The translations under genes and the position numbers were made by a program. Positions 10,015-18,340 of a stretch of DNA of 64,000 nt are shown piece after piece. The stretch is from an uncultured Bacteroidota bacterium (GTDB lineage Bacteria > Bacteroidota > Bacteroidia > Chitinophagales > Chitinophagaceae). Every line of letters begins with the position of its first letter. The first letter of the stretch is position 1. The notes beneath the pieces were generated by a model. That model did no database searches. It was not told the DNA's origin and was given only the letters and a program-made list of their open reading frames with translations. The stretch lies in contig CAIRYK010000069.1 of the NCBI GenBank assembly GCA_903882805.1, positions 1-64,000 of the forward strand, in the 5' to 3' direction.

Positions 10015-10878
10015 ATGAAGAAAACACTTATAACCTTTACCATACTGCTTTCTTGTATTGCCAGTCAGGGTCAGGATCTTATGTTTAAGATCGGGGGGGA
10101 AATTATGAAAGTAAAGATCAAAACAGTTAATCCTACCACAGTGATTTTCAAGCGATTTGACAATCAGGAAGGTCCTGATTACACAATTTTAAAAAAAGAC
10201 CTTATTAAGATCCTTTATGAGAGTGGGCTGACAGACAGCTTTGACCATAAAAAAGATGGAACACTAAGAAAAGACAAGAAAAAAGAAGTACACTACGGAG
10301 ATAATATTATATCTGTAATACCCGGCGCATTTACAAAAGCGATAGACGGTACCATGAGTGATTTATCTGTGGGGGTGAGTTACGAACGTCTATTGGGTAA
10401 AAATAAGAAGTTGGCATTTTATTTACCTGTGTCGGTTAATTTTTCTACAGGCAGAGATTACACCGGCAATATTTATTTGAATACCAGTCAATACATAGAT
10501 CCATCGATTTACAAAACGTACCGTACCTATTTCATTATGCCTAGCCTGAAGTATTACACGGCCAGCGATAAGTGGCCAGCGCGTTATGCAATAGGAGGCG
10601 GTATATTTGCAGGTTTTGGTTCAGAGCCATATGACGTATATAACCCAACTATGGCCAGTTACAACACAGGTGAGCCGATTAAAGATCAGAGTTTTTTCAT
10701 GTATGGTTTTGTGTTTAATAATTCTATCAACATTACACTTTCCAAGCATTTTTATTCAGCGCTCGATTTTAACTTGTGCATGCCACTCGTAGAAAACAGA
10801 AGGATGGATACTTCATTGGCAGACCTTATTTTAGGCCCATTTGTACAATTTGGTGTTAAATTGGGATTCCGATTCTGA
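10015..10878 (+). CDS. Secreted or outer-membrane protein, unknown function (paralogue 1)
   Basis: A 287-residue protein of unknown function. The ATG at 10015 is chosen because it begins a clean signal peptide (MKKTLITFTILLSCIASQGQ); an in-frame start at 9988 would add nine non-signal residues. After a lysine-rich segment near residue 80 the protein alternates short polar turns and amphipathic strands and ends in FGVKLGFRF, with an aromatic final residue as in outer-membrane beta-barrels. It aligns by eye with the next gene through its last 170 residues (YERLLG/YERTLD, YFIMPSLKYY/FYVMPGIKIY, NNSINI/NNSLNV), so the two are tandem paralogues. Confidence 0.8.
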   Translation: MKKTLITFTILLSCIASQGQDLMFKIGGEIMKVKIKTVNPTTVIFKRFDNQEGPDYTILKKDLIKILYESGLTDSFDHKKDGTLRKDKKKEVHYGDNIISVIPGAFTKAIDGTMSDLSVGVSYERLLGKNKKLAFYLPVSVNFSTGRDYTGNIYLNTSQYIDPSIYKTYRTYFIMPSLKYYTASDKWPARYAIGGGIFAGFGSEPYDVYNPTMASYNTGEPIKDQSFFMYGFVFNNSINITLSKHFYSALDFNLCMPLVENRRMDTSLADLILGPFVQFGVKLGFRF

Positions 10879-10882
10879 TTTA

Positions 10883-10913
10883 TTGATAGCAAAATAGATT
10901 TTAGTTATGTTTG
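10883..10913 (+). promoter_or_regulatory. Putative promoter of the second outer-membrane paralogue
   Basis: TTG at 10883-10885, a 20-nt spacer, then TATGTTTG at 10906-10913, an exact match to the Bacteroidota -7 box. The upstream in-frame ATG at 10907 lies inside this box, which argues that translation starts at the downstream ATG at 10955. Confidence 0.6.
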
Positions 10914-10954
10914 GCATGGATTATGCAGTAAATTGCAATAAAGAAACAACAGTT

Positions 10955-11722
10955 ATGAAAATGAAGAAAATGTCTTTAACCGCATTGTCATTGATGTTTT
11001 TGACCATGGCAAATGCGCAGGTAATAACTCAGGGTGGCAATACGTCTATTTCGACCGATGCTGCAGTTACATCAGTTGCTTATGAAGCAGGTGTAGTAAA
11101 TAATCCCGGATATGCAGTACTGGAAAAATCGCTCGACAACGTTTTGTCTGAATCATTCGGCAAAACATCATCTGCCGATGATGGCGATGATTCAAAACCT
11201 AAAAAGAAAAAATATGGCGCTAATCTTATTACTGTAGCGCCCTTTCAATTCACAGAGAACGGCGTTGGTTTCAGTTTCGGATACGAGCGAACTTTAGATA
11301 AAGACGGAATGATTTCTTTGTATGTCCCTGTTATCACTACGTTCAATTTGTCGAATAGCGGCAATTATAATAACAATGTTGATAATCCAAATGCGACCAT
11401 GTTTTACGTCATGCCAGGTATAAAGATATATCCTACAGGCATGGGCAAAATAAGATATGCGCTTGGAGCTTCGGCAGTGGTAGGTATTGGAGACAAAAAA
11501 GTAGACGATTATACAATAAACGGTTATTATCAGCCCATTTTGAAAAGTCACTTTTTGGTGGGTATGATGGTTAATAACTCCTTGAATGTCAACCCAAGCG
11601 AACACCTTTATATCGGACTTGAATTAGGCTTAGGCTTTACTTACATAGACAAAGTAAATGACATAAAACAAGGAGCTAATCCGCTTGTACAAGGCGCCTT
11701 TAAGGTTGGTTACAGGTTCTAA
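10955..11722 (+). CDS. Secreted or outer-membrane protein, unknown function (paralogue 2)
   Basis: A 255-residue protein, tandem paralogue of the preceding gene. The ATG at 10955 starts a signal peptide ending MANAQ; the longer frame from 10907 would begin inside the promoter -7 box. An acidic then lysine-rich linker (DDGDDSKPKKKK, about residues 65-77) precedes a C-terminal domain of about 175 residues with repeated amphipathic strands and the final residues GYRF. This looks like a small eight-to-ten-strand outer-membrane barrel, but that is an inference from strand pattern and terminal aromatic residue. A strong terminator follows, separating it from the next small gene. Confidence 0.8.
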   Translation: MKMKKMSLTALSLMFLTMANAQVITQGGNTSISTDAAVTSVAYEAGVVNNPGYAVLEKSLDNVLSESFGKTSSADDGDDSKPKKKKYGANLITVAPFQFTENGVGFSFGYERTLDKDGMISLYVPVITTFNLSNSGNYNNNVDNPNATMFYVMPGIKIYPTGMGKIRYALGASAVVGIGDKKVDDYTINGYYQPILKSHFLVGMMVNNSLNVNPSEHLYIGLELGLGFTYIDKVNDIKQGANPLVQGAFKVGYRF

Positions 11723-11743
11723 TTATTTTCTTTAAACATATTT

Positions 11744-11787
11744 ATCCGCAATTTATTGCATTAAGCCATAAATTGCGGATATTTTTT
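11744..11787 (+). terminator. Rho-independent terminator
   Basis: A perfect 13-bp stem (11744-11756 with 11768-11780), an 11-nt loop and a following T-rich tract (ATTTTTT from 11780). It lies 21 nt after the stop of the second outer-membrane paralogue. Confidence 0.9.
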
Positions 11788-11835
11788 ACATTGTGCCTAA
11801 CAAAAAGTAGACAGTAAAATGTACTTATATAGGAA

Positions 11836-12120
11836 ATGGAGTTTTTAAGAATCGATGGGTTGAATTATAAAACATCAAGAATGCTGAGCTGTGCATTTTT
11901 TATCATTGCAGGCATTCTTATAATACTACTCATTCCGGAAAAAGAAAATCTTGAGCTGTTGCTTGACCGAATATTTTTTACAAACAAAAAAATAAAGACA
12001 CCCGGGGAAACTGATCATTTATTTAATCTGTTGGTTTATTGGTTGTCGTATTTTTTTATCATTTACAAGCTTTTAAAATTTGGAATTCAACTTTACAAGG
12101 TTAAGCCAGAAAATGACTAA
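11836..12120 (+). CDS. Small two-helix membrane protein, unknown
   Basis: A 94-residue hypothetical protein with two hydrophobic segments (about residues 17-36, FFIIAGILIILLI, and 66-82, VYWLSYFFIIY) separated by a charged loop of about 25 residues. No family recognised. It stands alone between a terminator on its left and a convergent esterase gene on its right. The reading frame, composition and GGAA just before the ATG support a real gene, but no homology was available. Confidence 0.55.
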   Translation: MEFLRIDGLNYKTSRMLSCAFFIIAGILIILLIPEKENLELLLDRIFFTNKKIKTPGETDHLFNLLVYWLSYFFIIYKLLKFGIQLYKVKPEND

Positions 12121-12163
12121 CAGCTAAATGCCAATATTTTAAGCGCGTTCAATTGTTCTATAA

Positions 12164-12799
12164 TTATTTCTGCAGCCATTTATTCATATCGCGTATTACA
12201 TCTGCAGTTATAGAGTGCCCCATACCCATGTATTCATGAAATTCAAGTGTTATTCCTTTTGATGCTAATAGATCTTTTGCTGCTTTACCCTTGGCGTAAG
12301 GTATGCGGGTATCTGCAGCTCCATGTGCTACAAATATCTTGAGCTTTTGTAGCGCTGGAGTTGGTTTTATGGATTTTTGAAACGATGGGTATATCATTCC
12401 GCTTAACACTGCGATACCATTTATCAAATTTGGCTGCGTCAGTCCTACCTGATAGCTCATAATTGCACCCTGACTAAAGCCGGAGAGGTAAATGGAACCG
12501 GGAGCTACCTTGTATTTTTTGCTAACCTGCGTGATGAAAGTTGCTATTGTAGTTCTGCTTTGCGCTAATTGCTGCGCATTGCCGTCTCTTTGCCCGTTAA
12601 TTTCCGTCATTTCATACCATTGGTACCCATTTGTGCCTGTAGCTACATAGGGCGCTCTCGGGGATACAATAAAATAGTTTTCTGGAAAGGCTTTTGCTAA
12701 TTCAAAGAGATCTTTTTCGTCGCTACCATAGCCATGCATCAATATCAACATTTTCACATCCTTATTTGGGCTTTGTGGCGCCTTGACAAGGTATTTCAA
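12164..12799 (-). CDS. Phospholipase/carboxylesterase-type alpha/beta hydrolase, probably exported
   Basis: An alpha/beta hydrolase of the carboxylesterase/dienelactone hydrolase type. The nucleophile elbow is GFSQG, an early HGYGSDE supplies the oxyanion region, and the acid and His lie in GAADTRIP and GMGHS. The coordinates use the first canonical start, a TTG at 12799. However, the frame stays open upstream to the stop of the preceding gene (12914-12916), and this extra stretch encodes a convincing signal peptide (ISLFLIYILAICNVGIAQ) preceded by Lys-rich codons. No ATG, GTG or TTG exists between that stop and the signal peptide; only ATC (12893-12895), ATA or ATT codons could start it. Either a rare non-AUG start is used, or a start codon was lost, or the TTG gives a cytosolic form. 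Confidence 0.8.
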   Translation of the reverse strand: MKYLVKAPQSPNKDVKMLILMHGYGSDEKDLFELAKAFPENYFIVSPRAPYVATGTNGYQWYEMTEINGQRDGNAQQLAQSRTTIATFITQVSKKYKVAPGSIYLSGFSQGAIMSYQVGLTQPNLINGIAVLSGMIYPSFQKSIKPTPALQKLKIFVAHGAADTRIPYAKGKAAKDLLASKGITLEFHEYMGMGHSITADVIRDMNKWLQK

Positions 12800-12913
12800 A
12801 GCTAAATCAGTCTGTAGCGTTGCAGTTTGCGCTATGCCTACGTTGCAGATTGCAAGAATATAAATAAGGAAAAGTGAAATGTTTCTGAATATGATTTTTG
12901 TTTTTTTTGCAGG

Positions 12914-13465
12914 TTATCTAATAGCCATAGCAGTGGGTAAGCCATCAAGGCTTTTTAGATTTTTCTCGTTCATGTATTCTTCCAGGCCTTCACGACCTTT
13001 TTTTTGAGCCCACTTATCAGCATGGTCTCTTTCTCCTTTATATTGGTATAAGGGCACACTGTATCCGCATGATGTCTGCACTTTATCAATATCTGCCACA
13101 ATTATCTGGCGTGTGGCAATTTGTATATCAAAATGAGAAGACAAATCTTCCCATTCTGCATCGCCGGGTAATACAGTATAACCCGTTCCATAAAAGCGCA
13201 ATATATTTGGCGGGCCATCGAACGCACAGAACATAATAGTAATACGCCCATTTTCCAATAAATGTGCAGACGTTTCGTTGCCGCTACCAACGATATCCAT
13301 ATATGCAACACGGGTTGGCGATAGTATCCGGAAACTATCAAGGCCTTTTGGCGATAAATTAATATGTCCTTCTTTATCTAATGGCGATGTACTAACAAAG
13401 TACATTTTCTGCTTTTGGGCAAATGCCTTGTGTTCATCTTTAATACTAGTGTGAAATTTTCCCAT
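12914..13465 (-). CDS. Pyridoxamine 5'-phosphate oxidase-family protein
   Basis: A 183-residue protein with a split-barrel flavin-binding fold of the PNPOx-like family. The N-terminal segment (FVSTSPLDKEGHINLSPKG) and central segment (LLENGRITIMFCAFDGPPNILRFYG) match the uncharacterised 'pyridoxamine 5-phosphate oxidase family protein' group rather than PdxH itself. FMN or F420 binding is expected but the substrate is not known. It lies third from the end of the minus-strand run, 44 nt after a gliding-type gene. Its TAA is in the same reading frame as the exported esterase that follows. Confidence 0.82.
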   Translation of the reverse strand: MGKFHTSIKDEHKAFAQKQKMYFVSTSPLDKEGHINLSPKGLDSFRILSPTRVAYMDIVGSGNETSAHLLENGRITIMFCAFDGPPNILRFYGTGYTVLPGDAEWEDLSSHFDIQIATRQIIVADIDKVQTSCGYSVPLYQYKGERDHADKWAQKKGREGLEEYMNEKNLKSLDGLPTAMAIR

Positions 13466-13509
13466 GGTTGTCTATTGAACATAAAAATCATTAAAGGGCA
13501 TTGGGCCCT

Positions 13510-15444
13510 CTATCTCATAAGCGTAACGTCACCCTTCATAACGCCGGTTTTACCATAGCGGTCGGTATAGCTGAGTTCCCAAAAGTAAACGCCCATTTCT
13601 GCCGGTCGGCCTTTGTAATTACCATCCCAACCATATTCAAGGCTTTGTCCAAAATATACTTTTTCGCCCCAACGATTAAAAATCCGGAAATGATTCAGGC
13701 TTCTGAACCCTACGGCAATGGGTCTGAAAATATCGTTATCTCCGTCTCCATTTGGCGAGAACGCATTGGGTACATAAAATGCCGCCTGACCTACCACCAA
13801 AACCTGAATGGTGTCGGATCCGAGGCATCCAAATGCGCTTTTTACATCAACCTGATAAGTAAAAGCGCCGGTATCCGGATAATACCCATAGGGATTATAA
13901 ATAGAATCGTTGTTGAGGTTATACCCTGGTATCCATTTGTAACTTTCACCACCTGTAGCATTAAACAGAATGGATTCTCCTTTTACAATTACTGTGTCCA
14001 TTCCGGCAAAAGGTTTGAAATTCTGAATAATTATTTTTCTCACTATAGTGTCTGCGCAACCTCGCACATTCTGCGACATAAGCACTACATTGTACATACC
14101 TCCATTGGTATAGGTGTGCTGAGGGTTTTGAACTTCAGATGAATCACCATCTCCAAATTTCCATAACCAACTTGTAATGGGTTTAATTGTACTTGACGAT
14201 AAATCTTTGAATGACAAAGGTGAGCCCGGACATAACATGCCGCTATCGCTAAAAGCTGCATAAAACTTAGGGTATATTTTCACAAGTCGATCTATGCTAT
14301 CCGGGCATGTTGAGCCTGGGTTAACAATCAGTGTTACTTTAAATGTGCCTGTATCTGGGTACGTAAAATCTGGCTCTGTAACCGATGAAGTATCTGTGGT
14401 AATTCCAGTTACCCCAAAATCCCAATGCCATTTGAATCCACCCTTACTCTCGTTTACAAAATGAACTGCATTGTCTTTGCAATTCACTATATAAGTGTTT
14501 GGTTCAGTGGAAAATTGAGGGATATTGGCTACTACCAATTTGCTGCAATCAGTTACCACAAACTGAAATTCGCGTTTTATAGTATTGATAAGAACGCCAT
14601 TGCGCCACTCATTGCAACATACTGTCACGAGGTATCTGCCCAATCTGTTAGGCGTTCCTGTTATCAAACCTGTTCTAGGATTTATTTGAATAGGAGGGAA
14701 ACCAGTAAACGGATTTGCGGCAGTAAACGGCGGTAGGTAGGTAACGCTTTCATAGGGTGGAGCGCTTGGTGGATTTGGCTTTGAATCGTCGGGGCTACCG
14801 CCCAATTGCGCAGTGCAAAACTCATAGCTGAGCGAGTCGCCATCCTGATCGATTGCCGAATGGTCGTAACTTAGAGGGTTGTTTAAACAAATAATCAGCG
14901 GTGGATAGTTCTTGAAGGCAGCGCTATTGTTTACAATAGGGTATTTGGGCAACACACAAAAATAAGTAGAGCCGTTGTCGCCTGGGCGAATGATGTTGAC
15001 AATCGCATTGTTGCGACAGCAACGTTGATAAGTAACAACAAAACCAGCTGAATAACTTGGCATCAAAACCTTTTTGGTAAAAGTTTTTTTCAACAAACAA
15101 ACGGTAGGGACATTACTCACACATGAGTTATCGAAATTTGCAGGTACACGTATTTGCGGTGGGGTAAAAAATACACCTGAATCAATATCTACAAGTCCAG
15201 GACGGTTTACCTCATATACCCCAATAAAAGCAGGATTATCCTCGGCAATTGCTTCAGGTCTTCCGTTTTGGCAATCTTCATAAATGGTTACGTTAACCTC
15301 ATACTCAAGATACCTGATAGAAGATATCATCTTTTCCCCTAAAAACCGGTACGACACTTCGCCGCCCACAATATGAGTGGCTCTTGCATTGGCTATGCAG
15401 ATAAACAACAGCAAAACACAAATAAAAAACCGACTGTATTTCAT
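13510..15444 (-). CDS. PKD-domain protein with type B T9SS (gliding-motility) C-terminal domain, copy 1
   Basis: A 644-residue secreted protein. A signal peptide (IANARATHIVGGEV) leads into a region shared with its neighbour to about residue 290, followed by two PKD-like beta-sandwich domains (about 300-400 and 400-480; WDFG and WKFGDGDSS motifs). The final 90 residues form a gliding-motility-associated C-terminal domain (FYVPNAFSPNGDGDND, FNRWGEKVYF, WDGNYKG), the type B T9SS sorting signal. Such proteins are usually surface adhesins or structural components, often paired with SprF-like outer-membrane proteins, which are absent here. It is a tandem paralogue of 15588-17528 with a 143-nt gap. 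A -7-like TAACTTTG at 15583-15590 overlaps the upstream stop codon. Confidence 0.9.
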   Translation of the reverse strand: MKYSRFFICVLLLFICIANARATHIVGGEVSYRFLGEKMISSIRYLEYEVNVTIYEDCQNGRPEAIAEDNPAFIGVYEVNRPGLVDIDSGVFFTPPQIRVPANFDNSCVSNVPTVCLLKKTFTKKVLMPSYSAGFVVTYQRCCRNNAIVNIIRPGDNGSTYFCVLPKYPIVNNSAAFKNYPPLIICLNNPLSYDHSAIDQDGDSLSYEFCTAQLGGSPDDSKPNPPSAPPYESVTYLPPFTAANPFTGFPPIQINPRTGLITGTPNRLGRYLVTVCCNEWRNGVLINTIKREFQFVVTDCSKLVVANIPQFSTEPNTYIVNCKDNAVHFVNESKGGFKWHWDFGVTGITTDTSSVTEPDFTYPDTGTFKVTLIVNPGSTCPDSIDRLVKIYPKFYAAFSDSGMLCPGSPLSFKDLSSSTIKPITSWLWKFGDGDSSEVQNPQHTYTNGGMYNVVLMSQNVRGCADTIVRKIIIQNFKPFAGMDTVIVKGESILFNATGGESYKWIPGYNLNNDSIYNPYGYYPDTGAFTYQVDVKSAFGCLGSDTIQVLVVGQAAFYVPNAFSPNGDGDNDIFRPIAVGFRSLNHFRIFNRWGEKVYFGQSLEYGWDGNYKGRPAEMGVYFWELSYTDRYGKTGVMKGDVTLMR

Positions 15445-15587
15445 TTATCGCAATACTACGCTTCGTCTGATGTTTAGTATAAGGAGATGTAGCCTTATAC
15501 GTTCAATATTACAAAATAAACCGTTGTAAACCCGAGTTATTCTAATTCTATTAGAAAATTGATGCTAACGTGACGGATGCGGCAAAG

Positions 15588-17528
15588 TTAGCGCATTAAT
15601 GTAACATCGCCCTTCATTATGCCCTGTTTTCCGTATCGGTCTGTATAGCTCAATTCCCAATAATACGCGCCCATTTCGGCAGGTTTACCTTTGTAATTTC
15701 CATCCCAGCCGCCATCGAGACTCTGTCCGAAGTATACTTTTTCACCCCATCTGTTGAACACACGGAAATGGTTCAAACTACGGTAACCGATAGCAATAGG
15801 TCTGAAAATATCGTTCTTACCATCTCCATTGGGGCTAAATGCCGTAGGTACATAAAAAGCAGATTGCCCTACTACCTTTACTTGAATAGTATCGGCCCCT
15901 TCACAACCATAGGCGCTAATTACATTTACAAAGTAGGTATATGTCCCCGTATCCGGATAATAGCCAGTTGGGTCAGCAATTGTATTTTTATTGAGATTGG
16001 ATTCTGGCATCCATAGGTAGTTGATACCGCCTGTTGCATTAAAATTGATGCTTTCCCCTTTCACTACTATAGTGTCATATCCGGCAAAGGGTTGAAAACT
16101 CTGGACTTGTATTTTTCTTACGGCTGTATCTGCGCAAAATTTGTAGTTCTGACTAATTAGCACTGTATTGTAAACCCCACTCGCCGGGTATTGATGTATA
16201 GGATTTTGCTCAAATGAACTGTCGCCATCGCCAAACATCCATTTCCAATAAACAATAGGCTTTAGTGTAGAAGTACTTAAGTCTTTAAATTTTATTGGCG
16301 ATTCAGGACAGTACGCGCCGCTATCGTCGAATGCGGTTTTGAATTTAGGATATATTTTCACCAACCTTGTTATGCTGTCCGGACAAGTAGATGCCGGGTT
16401 AACGACTAGTTTCAGCTCGTAGGTACCTGTATCGGGGTAGGTGAAATCTGGCTCAAATAGCGTAGAAGTATCTTTAGTTGTTCCGGCAACGCCGAAGTTC
16501 CACAGGTATTGAAAACCACCCTTACTATTATTAACAAAATGGACGGAGTAGTCAGCACAGTTAACAATATAGGTATTAGGCGCATCAGAGAATTGAGGAA
16601 TATCTGCCACCACCACTTTGCTACAATCGGTTACTACAAACTGAAATTCCCGCTTTATAGTGTTAACAATAATTCCATCTCGCCATTCATTGCAACATAT
16701 TGTAACCAAGTATCTACCAATCCTGTTTGGCGTACCTGTTATTATACCTGTCCTAGCATCTATTTGAATAGGCGGAAATCCGGGCATAGGACTATTTGAC
16801 TTAAACGGATTGATATATTTTACACTATCGTAGGGCGGTGGTCCAGGTATTGGTTTTATGGCATTGCTTGCACCCAGCAGTGCAGAACAGAATTCGTAGC
16901 TAAGGCTGTCTCCATCAGCATCGGTAGCGCTATGGTCGTATTTAAGAGGATTGTTTAGGCAAATAATCTGAGGTGGATAATTCTTAAAAACCGCGCTGTT
17001 ATTACGCGTAGGATACTTAGGCAAAGTACAATAATAGGTAGAACCATTGTCGCCGGGGCTGATAATGTTTACAATTGCATTGTTGCGGCAGCAACGTTCG
17101 TAGGCAACTACATAGCCACTGCTATTATGCGGCAAGGCATAAATTTTATTGAACGTTTTTTTGAGCAGACACAGTGGCGGTACATGAGTAACACATGAAT
17201 TATTGAAATTTGCAGGAACCTGAATTTGCGGCGGGGTAAAGTAAACGCTTGTATCTATATTGTAGGCTATTTTACTATCGGTAGGATATACGGCAAGAAA
17301 AGCCGGATTGTCCTCTGCAATGGCTTCAGGCTGCCCGTTTTGGCAATCTTCATATATTACTACGCTCACCAGATACTTAAAAAAGGTAACCCTGTTGAGT
17401 AAAGGTCCGCCAATAGAATCACCCAAAAATTTATAAGTAACCTCGCCGCCAACAATATGTGAGGCATAGGATTTGCCTGAACAAAAGGCAAATAACAAAA
17501 GTGATATGGTTAATAGTTTTCTTGTCAT
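15588..17528 (-). CDS. PKD-domain protein with type B T9SS (gliding-motility) C-terminal domain, copy 2
   Basis: A 646-residue paralogue of the preceding entry with the same plan: signal peptide ending near YASHIVGGEV, a conserved N-terminal module with repeated Cys residues, two PKD-like domains (WNFG and WMFGDGDSS motifs) and the type B T9SS tail (FYVPTAFSPNGDGKND, FNRWGEKVYF). The two proteins align almost without gaps and end in the same residues (GDVTLMR), so this is a tandem duplication kept for function. Its ATG overlaps the stop of the upstream alpha/beta hydrolase gene (ATGA), indicating translational coupling. The role is probably at the cell surface (adhesion or gliding); the ligand is unknown. 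Confidence 0.9.
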   Translation of the reverse strand: MTRKLLTISLLLFAFCSGKSYASHIVGGEVTYKFLGDSIGGPLLNRVTFFKYLVSVVIYEDCQNGQPEAIAEDNPAFLAVYPTDSKIAYNIDTSVYFTPPQIQVPANFNNSCVTHVPPLCLLKKTFNKIYALPHNSSGYVVAYERCCRNNAIVNIISPGDNGSTYYCTLPKYPTRNNSAVFKNYPPQIICLNNPLKYDHSATDADGDSLSYEFCSALLGASNAIKPIPGPPPYDSVKYINPFKSNSPMPGFPPIQIDARTGIITGTPNRIGRYLVTICCNEWRDGIIVNTIKREFQFVVTDCSKVVVADIPQFSDAPNTYIVNCADYSVHFVNNSKGGFQYLWNFGVAGTTKDTSTLFEPDFTYPDTGTYELKLVVNPASTCPDSITRLVKIYPKFKTAFDDSGAYCPESPIKFKDLSTSTLKPIVYWKWMFGDGDSSFEQNPIHQYPASGVYNTVLISQNYKFCADTAVRKIQVQSFQPFAGYDTIVVKGESINFNATGGINYLWMPESNLNKNTIADPTGYYPDTGTYTYFVNVISAYGCEGADTIQVKVVGQSAFYVPTAFSPNGDGKNDIFRPIAIGYRSLNHFRVFNRWGEKVYFGQSLDGGWDGNYKGKPAEMGAYYWELSYTDRYGKQGIMKGDVTLMR

Positions 17529-18340
17529 TTAGCAACAACCTTGATTGTATTGCAATAATCTGCAAACAATAACAAATCAGCTAATAGTTTAACAGGGGCT
17601 TCAAACATACTCATGTGCCCACAGTTGCTATATAAAGATACGAAGTTAACAGGTGCTAGCAGGCACCGCTCTAAAATTATTTTATACGGCATTAGCTCAT
17701 CTTTTTTACCCAATATCCATTGTACAGGATAAGCTGCGTGCGGTAAAATGCTCGTAGTATCAGCCCGACCTATCATAGCTTTGTAGTAGTTAACAAGGCT
17801 TGCATCCTCAATTTTTAAACTTTGAGCTATTTGCGCCGCCACTGCATCTGGGTTTCCAGATCTGAAATCAGCTGCAAACAGGTTAGTCACCATTTGGGTT
17901 ATAAATGGACGTTTACCACCTTTTTCTATAATTGATATGGCTTTAGCTCTTACGTCTTTTTTTTCTTGCGTGTCTGCAAACGGTGTACTATGTATTAACG
18001 ATAAGCCTGCTACTTTTTCTGGATAATGTTGAGCAAAAGCCAGAGCCACATAACCGCCCATTGAGTGACCCGCTATCATGGCTTCATCAATCGATTCTGT
18101 AATTAGTATATCGTTTATACAGTCAGCAAACTTGTGTATGGTATCTGCATTGCCGAGGGAGCTATTTCCACTTCCGGGCAAATCGGGAACAATTACTGTA
18201 TATCTTTCAGCAATACCGCTCAAAATACCATCAAAAAGTACTCCGCTTTCAGGAAACCCATGTATTAACACAATCGCAGGCCCATTACCTGATTTGGAAT
18301 AGTATAAGTTCGGCGTATGGTCGGTCTTAATTTGCGGCAT
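17525..18340 (-). CDS. Alpha/beta hydrolase
   Basis: A 271-residue alpha/beta hydrolase. Motifs are HGFPESG (oxyanion hole), the nucleophile elbow GHSMGG near residue 92, a DELMP acid region and the terminal GHMSMFE His. There is no signal peptide, so it is cytosolic. The substrate cannot be inferred; likely activities are esterase, lipase or haloperoxidase-like. It overlaps the DUF4105 gene by 14 nt upstream and the gliding-type gene by 4 nt downstream, so it belongs to the same operon. Confidence 0.88.
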   Translation of the reverse strand: MPQIKTDHTPNLYYSKSGNGPAIVLIHGFPESGVLFDGILSGIAERYTVIVPDLPGSGNSSLGNADTIHKFADCINDILITESIDEAMIAGHSMGGYVALAFAQHYPEKVAGLSLIHSTPFADTQEKKDVRAKAISIIEKGGKRPFITQMVTNLFAADFRSGNPDAVAAQIAQSLKIEDASLVNYYKAMIGRADTTSILPHAAYPVQWILGKKDELMPYKIILERCLLAPVNFVSLYSNCGHMSMFEAPVKLLADLLLFADYCNTIKVVAK

